Part shown: positions 1 to 5,547 of the stretch, one piece after another
Layout: each line of letters opens with the position of its first letter
How positions within the stretch are numbered: the first letter of the stretch is position 1
Source: DASRCB01 sp035653295
GTDB taxonomy: Bacteria; Acidobacteriota; Terriglobia; Bryobacterales; Bryobacteraceae
DNA length: 9,811 nucleotides
Direction of reading: 5' to 3'
NCBI GenBank assembly: GCA_035653295.1
Contig: DASRCB010000393.1
Coordinates: 1 to 9,811, forward strand
The notes under the pieces: model-generated
The model's database searches: none
Seen by the model: only the letters and a program-made list of their open reading frames with translations
Told to the model about the DNA's origin: nothing
Position numbers and translations under genes: made by a program

Positions 1-140
1 GTCGGTTAGCGCGTTGCGTACAGGTCGGCGGCAGACATTTTTCGACGTGCAAGCCAATGGCTTGCACCACAAAGGGCGTGCACGTTCTGCGGGAAGCGGC
101 GGAGATCCCGGTGAGGACGAGCGTGCAGGTGTTTCCGCTG
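1..140 (+). repeat. Direct repeat, copy A (dehydrogenase 3' end plus spacer)
   Basis: This stretch aligns with 207-332 from its first base: stop codon, spacer, T-run, palindrome, then dehydrogenase-like coding sequence up to the FPL codons. I count about 12 substitutions and two 1-nt indels in the aligned part, so roughly 90% identity, plus a 16-nt stretch absent from copy B. Positions 120-140 are identical to 312-332. The left end is cut by the window edge, so the repeat probably extends further left. Confidence 0.85.
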
Positions 141-215
141 GAGCAGGCCAACGATGCGCTGAACGCGCTGAAGAACGACGCGATTCGTGGAGCGGGGGTG
201 CTCCGGGTCGGCTAA
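3..215 (+). pseudogene. C-terminal remnant of a zinc-type alcohol dehydrogenase (MDR family)
   Basis: The reading frame that stops at 213-215 ends in about 45 residues resembling the C-terminus of zinc-dependent (MDR) alcohol dehydrogenases: AAEIPVRTSVQVFPLEQAND, then ALNALKNDAIRGAGVLRVG. The pattern 'V.VFPLE.AN.AL..LK...I.GA.VL' is the usual last strand and helix of that family. The family-like part begins near position 78. Upstream, in the same frame, the palindrome at 47-67 is read as CKPMACTT, which is not dehydrogenase sequence. In another frame the first nine bases read Val-Gly-stop, the same ending as at 207-215. I therefore infer that the real gene ends at position 9 and that this is a duplicated 3' fragment without a start of its own. 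The alternative is that the gene runs through in this frame and the palindrome interrupts it. Family assignment is fairly safe; pseudogene status is an inference because the upstream sequence is not visible. Confidence 0.55.
47..67. repeat. 21-nt palindrome, copy 1 (REP-like hairpin)
   Basis: Perfect inverted repeat with 10-nt arms GTGCAAGCCA and TGGCTTGCAC around one central A. It lies about 38 nt after the presumed stop at 7-9. A run of five T precedes it on the + strand, and no T-run follows it on either strand, so it is not a standard intrinsic terminator. Confidence 0.8.
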
Positions 216-332
216 GCGCGGTGCGTACAAGGTCGGCGGGAGAAATTTTTGCAGGTGCAAGCCAATGGCTTGCACCACAACGGGCGCGCACGTTCTGCGC
301 GAACCGGCGGTAGCGTGCAGGTGTTTCCGCTG
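207..332 (+). repeat. Direct repeat, copy B (truncated)
   Basis: Second copy of the block at 1-140. It begins at the Val-Gly-stop of the dehydrogenase remnant (207-215), continues through the spacer and palindrome, and ends at 332 inside the dehydrogenase-like coding sequence, where homology stops just before the third palindrome. A 16-nt deletion around 305-312 destroys the dehydrogenase reading frame. The offset between copies is about 206 bp, so this is a tandem duplication of a gene 3' end with its spacer that has since decayed. Confidence 0.85.
254..276. repeat. 21-nt palindrome, copy 2, with one extra base pair
   Basis: Identical to the palindrome at 47-67, with one further G-C pair giving 11-nt arms. 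It came with the duplicated block, since both flanks also match copy 1. It starts about 39 nt after the stop of the dehydrogenase remnant, like copy 1 after its presumed stop. Confidence 0.8.
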
Positions 333-335
333 CGC

Positions 336-356
336 GTGCAAGCCAATAGCTTGCAC
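336..356. repeat. 21-nt palindrome, copy 3 (one arm mismatch)
   Basis: Same 21-nt element with one G-to-A change (GTGCAAGCCA / TAGCTTGCAC), leaving 8-nt perfect outer arms. Its flanks do not match those of copies 1 and 2, so it seems to be an independent copy of the element. It ends 28 nt before the proS start codon. The rest of the leader (357-384) shows no convincing -10/-35 pair and only a weak purine stretch (GCTGAGACAAGAC) ahead of the ATG. Confidence 0.75.
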
Positions 357-384
357 AGTTTGTCCCGGTAAGCTGAGACAAGAC

Positions 385-1827
385 ATGGCCGAGTCTCGCA
401 TCACCCCACGAGCACAGGATTTCGCCGCCTGGTATCAGGACGTGGTTCTGCAGGGCGATATGGCCGAGCCCGCGGAGATCGTCAAGGGCTGCATGGTCAT
501 CCGCGCCAACGGCTATGCGGTGTGGGAGTTGCTGCAGCGCGAACTCGATCAGCGCTTCAAAGCCACGGGGCATCAGAACATGTATTTTCCGCTGCTCATC
601 CCCGAGAGCTTCCTGCACCGCGAGGCCGAGCATGTGGAGGGCTTCTCGCCCGAACTGGCTGTAGTCACCATCGCCGGAGGCAAAAAGCTGGACGAGCCGT
701 ACGTGATCCGTCCGACTTCGGAGACCATCATTGGCCACTTCTTCTCCAGATGGATTCAGAGCTGGCGCGATCTGCCGCTTCTGGTGAACCAGTGGGCGAA
801 TGTGGTGCGCTGGGAGCTGCGCACCCGCATGTTCCTGCGGACGACGGAATTCCTGTGGCAGGAAGGGCATACCGCGCATGCGACGCACGAGGACGCGCTG
901 ACGGAAGTGCTGCGGATGCTGGACGTGTACGCTGACGTGGCTGAAGACGTCATGGCCATGCCGGTGATCAAGGGCATGAAGACGCAGGCCGAGAAGTTCG
1001 CCGGCGCCCTGCGCAGTTACTCCATCGAGGCCATGATGCAGAACGGGCTCGCGCTCCAGGCGGGCACCAGCCACAACCTCGGTCAAAACTTCGGCAAAGC
1101 GTTCGGCGTGCAGTTTCAGAGCAGGCAGGGACAGCTCGAATATGTGTGGCAGACCAGCTGGGGCGTAAGCACTCGCCTGATCGGCGGGCTGATCATGACT
1201 CATTCCGATGACAAGGGACTGGTGCTGCCGCCGAAGCTGGCGCCGGTGAAAGCGGTGATTGTGCCGATCCATCGCAAAGACGAGGAGCGTGGCAGAGTAC
1301 TCGAAGCGGCGCAGCGCATCGCCGCCGAGGCGGGAGCGAAGGTGGACGACCGCGAAGGATTGACGCCCGGAGCTAAGTTCTTCGACTGGGAGCGGCGCGG
1401 TGTACCCGTCGTGCTGGAGCTGGGGCCGCGCGATCTGGCGTCGGGTAGTATCGTATTGAAGCGGCGCGACACGGGAATCAAAGAAACCCGCCCGCAGAGT
1501 GGGATCGCTCAGGCCCTCGAGGAGACGCTGTCGCGCATGCAGACGGATCTCTATAACGCGGCCAGGCAGCGGCTGGAATCTTCCACCGTGCTGGCCAATT
1601 CGCTGGAAGAGATCGAGTCGATTCTCGGCGATGTCACCGCGGAAAAGGGCGGCGGCCGGTTCGTCATGGCGCATCTGAAAGACGATCCGGAATGCGATGC
1701 CCGGCTGAAGGGATTCCGCGCGACTGTGCGCTGCATTCCTCTGGAAGATCGCTTCGACGGGCCAGGCAAGTGCGTCATTACCGGGGAGACGGTAGAACGC
1801 CGCGTTGTGGTGGCGAAGGCATATTAG
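385..1827 (+). CDS. proS: Prolyl-tRNA synthetase, archaeal/eukaryotic type
   Basis: Cytoplasmic enzyme that joins proline to tRNA(Pro) using ATP. The 480-aa length is typical of the short archaeal-type ProRS, which lacks the large editing insertion of the E. coli type. Class II signatures in order: N65-MYFPLLIPESF; proline-site loop RPTSE (109-113); motif 2 around R142-W-E and R152-T-T-E-F, followed by GHTAHAT; motif 3 around W259-GVSTRLIGGL with the HSDDKGLVLPP loop (273-283). The HGTP anticodon-binding domain starts near residue 288. The C-terminal domain ends in the family's terminal tyrosine (AKAY). Cys437 and Cys463 match two zinc ligands of the T. thermophilus enzyme as I recall them; the other two positions are Lys432 and Thr466. 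ATG 385 is preferred because ITPRAQDFAAWYQDVV is the family N-terminus. The frame is open back to an ATG at 187, but that extension translates the palindromic repeats. Ribosome site is weak. Confidence 0.97.
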   Translation: MAESRITPRAQDFAAWYQDVVLQGDMAEPAEIVKGCMVIRANGYAVWELLQRELDQRFKATGHQNMYFPLLIPESFLHREAEHVEGFSPELAVVTIAGGKKLDEPYVIRPTSETIIGHFFSRWIQSWRDLPLLVNQWANVVRWELRTRMFLRTTEFLWQEGHTAHATHEDALTEVLRMLDVYADVAEDVMAMPVIKGMKTQAEKFAGALRSYSIEAMMQNGLALQAGTSHNLGQNFGKAFGVQFQSRQGQLEYVWQTSWGVSTRLIGGLIMTHSDDKGLVLPPKLAPVKAVIVPIHRKDEERGRVLEAAQRIAAEAGAKVDDREGLTPGAKFFDWERRGVPVVLELGPRDLASGSIVLKRRDTGIKETRPQSGIAQALEETLSRMQTDLYNAARQRLESSTVLANSLEEIESILGDVTAEKGGGRFVMAHLKDDPECDARLKGFRATVRCIPLEDRFDGPGKCVITGETVERRVVVAKAY

Positions 1828-1832
1828 TGGCT

Positions 1833-1854
1833 GTTCACTTGCGCGCATGTGAAC
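1833..1854. promoter_or_regulatory. 22-nt near-perfect palindrome between proS and bamA
   Basis: Arms GTTCAC and GTGAAC enclose a core that is itself symmetric (TGCGCGCA); only one T-T pair in the 22 nt is mismatched. It starts six bases after the proS stop and ends 43 nt before the bamA start. No T-run follows, so it is a poor intrinsic terminator. It could be an operator for a dimeric regulator, a transcript-stabilising hairpin, or chance. The symmetry is seen; any function is inferred. Confidence 0.35.
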
Positions 1855-1897
1855 TAACCACGCAGTAACGAAACAGGAAAATCTGAATCCAACAAAG

Positions 1898-4897
1898 GTG
1901 AGCAAGCCGCTTGCGGTCAGGTTGTGGGCGCCGTGTGCCCTGATCGCGTTCGCGCCCGCGCTCCTGGGACAAACGTCGGAGTACGAAGGGCGCAACATCG
2001 TGGGTATCCAGTATTCGCCTGCTCCGACGCTGGCCCCCGCCGATCTGGCGCGCGCGCAGCCGCTGCATGTGGGCGAACCGCTTCAGGCCAGCGAAGTGGC
2101 CGCAGCGATCGACAGCATGTTCGCCACCGGCCGTTTCGAAGACATTCAGGTCCAGGCGGAATCGTCGGGCAACGGCGTGATCGTTCGCTTCGTGCTGACG
2201 CCGGCCTGGTTCGTGGGTGGCGTGAACGTGGAAGGGAAAGTCGCGTCGCCGCCGAATCGGGGGCAGGTTGCGGCCAATGCCGGGTTCACACTGGGGACGC
2301 CATTCCATGACGAAGATGTCAAACAGGCGCAGGAGAGTATTCAAAAGCTGCTGGTCGCGAACGGGCTGTATGACGGCACGGTCCGCCCGGAGGTGGAGCG
2401 CGACAACGACGGCCAGCAGGTCTTTCTGACTTTCACCGTTCACGAGGGCAAACGCGCAAAATACGAAATGCCATCGATCAGCGGCGATACGAAACTCTCC
2501 GATAACACCATTGTTCGGGCTACCGGCTGGCGGCTGCGATTCATCAACTGGTGGAGGCAGGTGACCGACAGCCGCACGCGAAACGGAATCGCCGGCATTC
2601 TAAACACTTACGGAAAGAAAGACTACCTGGCGGCGAAGGTCGAACTGCAGAAGCTGGATTATGACGAGCAGCACCGCCGCGTAAAGCCGGTTCTGAACAT
2701 TAAGTCCGGCCCGAAAATCAAGATCAGGACTCAGGGCGCCAAGGTCTCAAAACGGAAGCTGAAGAAGTACGTGCCGGTCTATGAAGAGGAAGCCGTTGAC
2801 CGGGATCTGCTGGTGGAGGGCGCGCGCAACCTGCGCGATTACTTTCAGTCCCAGGGTTATTACGATGTCGGCGTGGAGTGGCGCCATACACCCGTGCAGA
2901 ACGGGGAAATGACCATCGATTACATCATCGAGCGCGGGTCGCGCTACAAGCTGGTGAAGGTGGACATTGAAGGTAACACCTATTTCAAAGATGAGGATCT
3001 GCGGGAGCGGATGTTTTTGACTCCCGCCGGCTTCATTACCGAGCGGCATGGGCGTTACAGCGAAGCATTTCGGAAGAAAGACGAACAGAACATTACCGCG
3101 CTGTATCAGGCCAACGGATTTCACGACTGCAAAGTCACCAGCACCGTAATCCATGATTACAAGGGCAAGCCCGGGGATATCGCCGTGACCATGCACGTTG
3201 CGCCGGGACCGCAGTGGGTGGTGGATAACCTGGCGATCAACGGCGTGCGGCAGCTTCCGAAGGAACAGGTTGCCGCCGGTCTGTCGTCAATCGTTGGCCA
3301 GCCGTTCTCCGACGTCAACATGGCCACCGACCGTAATCAGATTCTGACGCTGTATTACTCGAGCGGCTTTCCCAAGGCGACGTTTCAGGCGGCGTGGAGG
3401 CCGAGCGACGCTCCCCATCACGTCAACATTGTCTATAACGTCACCGAGGGCGACCGCCAGTATGTCCGCGACGTGATTACGTCCGGCATCAAGACCACGC
3501 GGCAGAGTCTGATCGACCGCCAGATCACGCTGAATGCCGGCGATCCCTTATCGCCGGTCAAAGAGACGGATATCCAGAAGGCATTCTACGATCTCGGCAT
3601 TTTCGCCCGCGTGGATACGGCGATTCAGAACCCCGACGGGGCGGAGGACCACAAGTATGTGCTTTATAACTTCGAGGAAGCAAACCGGTACCATTTGACC
3701 CTGGGCGTTGGGGCGCAGATCGGCCGTTTTGGGACGCCGAGCAGCACCAGCCTCGCTTCGGCGGCGGGCAGCACGGGTTTCAGTCCGGAGTTCTCGCTGA
3801 ATGTGAGCCGGCTGAACTTCCTGGGCCTGGGCCATGTCGTCACACTGCGAGGGAATTACTCGAATCTGCAGAAGCTTGCTTCCTTCGACTATCTCGCGCC
3901 GCGTTTTCGCAATGTGGACGGCCGTAACATCACTTTCACCCTGCTCTACGACAACGAGCTGAGCGTTCAGACCTTCGCTTCGCGGCGCGAACAGGCCTCC
4001 ATCCAGATATCGCAGAATTTCTCGAAATCGTTTCACGCGCTGTTCCGTTACACGTATCGGCGCGATACGGTGCAGAACGTGATTATTCCCGTGCTGCTGG
4101 TGCCGCAGTTCCTGGCGCCGGACAACGTGGCGCTGGTGGAGACAGACCTGATTCAGGACCGCCGCGACAATCCGGCCGATCCACATCGCGGCATCTGGAA
4201 CACCGCCAATATCGGGCTGGCGGGACGGTTCTTCGGTTCGCAGCGAAACTTCAGCAAGGTGCTGCTGCGCAATGCGACTTACTACAACATCACCCGCAAC
4301 ACGGTGTTCGCCCGGCAGACACAGTTCGGCGTGATCTCGCCGTTTTCCGTACCGGCCGGCTACCTGCCTTCGCAATACATCCCGCTTCCGGAGCGGTTCT
4401 TCAGCGGCGGCGCGGATTCGATTCGCGCCTTTCCGTTCAACCAGGCGGGGCCGCGGGATATCGGCGCTCCGCTGACGCCCGGTGGTCCGGCGTCGGCCCC
4501 CACGGGATTCCCGCTGGGCGGCAACGCTTTGTTCATCAATAACCTCGAGTGGCGCTTTCCGTTTATGGGGCCGAACATCCAGGGCGTGCTGTTTCACGAC
4601 ATGGGCAATGTGTTCACGGACCTCAGCCATATGACTTTCCGGTTCACGCAGCGCAACGATCAGGACTTCAACTATATGGTTCAGGCCGCCGGATTCGGCA
4701 TTCGCTATCGCACGCCGGTGGGGCCGATCCGGGTGGACCTGGCATACAGCATCAATCCGCCCTCCTTCGTCGGTTTCAAGGGGACCCCGTTCGAGCTGCT
4801 GCAGTGCACGCCCGGCAGCACCGCCTCCTTCTGCCAGCCGGTACACCAAAGCGTGAGCCACTTCCAATTTTTCTTCTCCATCGGGCAGACATTCTGA
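1898..4897 (+). CDS. bamA: BamA-family outer-membrane insertase with seven POTRA domains
   Basis: Omp85 protein that folds and inserts beta-barrel proteins into the outer membrane; 999 aa. A signal peptide (about 1-25, hydrophobic LWAPCALIAFAPALLG) is followed by seven POTRA-like repeats at roughly 28-103, 104-186, 187-273, 274-349, 350-439, 440-521 and 522-597. Most show strand, N/D-G turn, paired helices with 'GxY/F', then a closing 'V.EG.R' strand. The 16-strand barrel spans about 598-999: D754-RRDNP before a barrel strand, the loop-6 signature GGADSIRAF (R843-A844-F845), and a C-terminal aromatic strand HFQFFFSIGQTF ending in Phe. The start is GTG; no in-frame ATG occurs until about residue 76, too late for the signal peptide, and the frame is closed upstream at 1850-1852. 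The AGGAAA purine stretch is about 18 nt upstream, far for a ribosome site. The stop overlaps the next start (TGATG). TamA is less likely, since it has only three POTRAs. Confidence 0.93.
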   Translation: MSKPLAVRLWAPCALIAFAPALLGQTSEYEGRNIVGIQYSPAPTLAPADLARAQPLHVGEPLQASEVAAAIDSMFATGRFEDIQVQAESSGNGVIVRFVLTPAWFVGGVNVEGKVASPPNRGQVAANAGFTLGTPFHDEDVKQAQESIQKLLVANGLYDGTVRPEVERDNDGQQVFLTFTVHEGKRAKYEMPSISGDTKLSDNTIVRATGWRLRFINWWRQVTDSRTRNGIAGILNTYGKKDYLAAKVELQKLDYDEQHRRVKPVLNIKSGPKIKIRTQGAKVSKRKLKKYVPVYEEEAVDRDLLVEGARNLRDYFQSQGYYDVGVEWRHTPVQNGEMTIDYIIERGSRYKLVKVDIEGNTYFKDEDLRERMFLTPAGFITERHGRYSEAFRKKDEQNITALYQANGFHDCKVTSTVIHDYKGKPGDIAVTMHVAPGPQWVVDNLAINGVRQLPKEQVAAGLSSIVGQPFSDVNMATDRNQILTLYYSSGFPKATFQAAWRPSDAPHHVNIVYNVTEGDRQYVRDVITSGIKTTRQSLIDRQITLNAGDPLSPVKETDIQKAFYDLGIFARVDTAIQNPDGAEDHKYVLYNFEEANRYHLTLGVGAQIGRFGTPSSTSLASAAGSTGFSPEFSLNVSRLNFLGLGHVVTLRGNYSNLQKLASFDYLAPRFRNVDGRNITFTLLYDNELSVQTFASRREQASIQISQNFSKSFHALFRYTYRRDTVQNVIIPVLLVPQFLAPDNVALVETDLIQDRRDNPADPHRGIWNTANIGLAGRFFGSQRNFSKVLLRNATYYNITRNTVFARQTQFGVISPFSVPAGYLPSQYIPLPERFFSGGADSIRAFPFNQAGPRDIGAPLTPGGPASAPTGFPLGGNALFINNLEWRFPFMGPNIQGVLFHDMGNVFTDLSHMTFRFTQRNDQDFNYMVQAAGFGIRYRTPVGPIRVDLAYSINPPSFVGFKGTPFELLQCTPGSTASFCQPVHQSVSHFQFFFSIGQTF

Positions 4898-5547
4898 TGA
4901 CGCGCCGAATTGCAGCGGGGCTTGTGCTGGGTTGCCTTCTCGGAGCCGCGGCGGATTTTATTACTCTCGACCGCATCGCCGTTGTCGCGGGGGGGCATGC
5001 GATTAAGACCAGCGACATCGATCGTGACCTGCGAGCCACCGCGTTCCTGAACAATCAACCGCTGGACCTTTCGCCGGAAGCGAAGCGGCAGTCGGCGCAG
5101 CGCCTCATCGAGCAGGACATCATTCGCAACGAACTGAAGGTAGGGGGTTACGACCGGCCTTCGGCGGCCGATGCCGCGGCCCTGCTGGCCCAGATCCGGA
5201 AAGACCGGTTCGGCAACTCCGATCGCCGGATGCAACAGAGTCTGGAGCGTTACGGTCTAACGGAAGACGAGTTGCGGGCGCGGCTGCTTTGGCAGCTTAC
5301 GGTGCTGCGTTTCATCGACCAGCGTTTCCGCCCTGCCGTTCTCATTTCCGATCAGGAGGTGCGCACGTACTACGATCAGCATCGCGCCGAACTCGACCGG
5401 CAGAATCCGGGCGGAACGTTCGAGACGCTGGCGCCGAAGATCCGGGAGTCCCTGACCGCGCAGCAAATTAACCAGCTGTTTAACGCCTGGCTTGATCAGC
5501 AGCGCAAAGACATGAGCGTTCGATTCATACCGGGGGTTCTGGAATGA
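4897..5547 (+). CDS. SurA-like periplasmic chaperone lacking a parvulin domain
   Basis: Probable periplasmic holdase for unfolded outer-membrane proteins; 216 aa. An N-terminal signal (MTRRIAAGLVLGCLLGAAA) precedes LDRIAVVAGGHAIKTSDID (24-42), which matches the first strand and helix of the SurA/PpiC N-terminal domain ('D.I.AVV....I..SDVD'). Helices follow, including QRLIEQDIIRNE and a 'YGLTEDELRARL' segment like the 'GL....YR..LR' helix of SurA. At 158-162 the YYDQH that usually leads into a PPIase domain appears, but only 17 residues separate it from the closing helix (IRESLTAQQINQLFNAWLDQ, from about 180), so no peptidyl-prolyl isomerase domain fits. The protein is about half the length of E. 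coli SurA. ATG 4897 overlaps the bamA stop, so translation is probably coupled; no ribosome site is evident. A weak lipobox-like VLGC (Cys13) leaves lipoprotein sorting possible. Family is fairly sure from these motifs; substrates are inferred from context. Confidence 0.72.
   Translation: MTRRIAAGLVLGCLLGAAADFITLDRIAVVAGGHAIKTSDIDRDLRATAFLNNQPLDLSPEAKRQSAQRLIEQDIIRNELKVGGYDRPSAADAAALLAQIRKDRFGNSDRRMQQSLERYGLTEDELRARLLWQLTVLRFIDQRFRPAVLISDQEVRTYYDQHRAELDRQNPGGTFETLAPKIRESLTAQQINQLFNAWLDQQRKDMSVRFIPGVLE

Noticed and set aside
47..276. Palindromes as intrinsic terminators of the dehydrogenase gene
   Set aside because: The T-run is on the 5' side of the hairpin on the + strand, and the other strand has an A-run after it, so neither direction has the required U-tract.
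47..356. CRISPR-like array from the three repeated palindromes
   Set aside because: Only three copies, with uneven spacing (about 208 and 81 nt), inside duplicated gene sequence and without cas genes.
6..404. 132-codon open frame on the - strand across the repeat region
   Set aside because: Its repeated peptide strings (VQAIGLH) are simply the palindromic repeats translated; no coding support.
1835..2443. 202-codon open frame on the - strand over the start of bamA
   Set aside because: Covers the signal peptide and first POTRA domains of bamA in antisense, with no recognisable protein features.
3548..4867. 439-codon open frame on the - strand inside bamA
   Set aside because: It lies fully opposite a convincing BamA barrel, has low-complexity, Arg-rich composition and no recognisable domain; long antisense frames are common in GC-rich genes.
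4549..4896. N-terminal extension of the SurA-like frame into bamA
   Set aside because: The frame is open, but this stretch is bamA barrel sequence in another frame; the signal peptide begins at the ATG at 4897.
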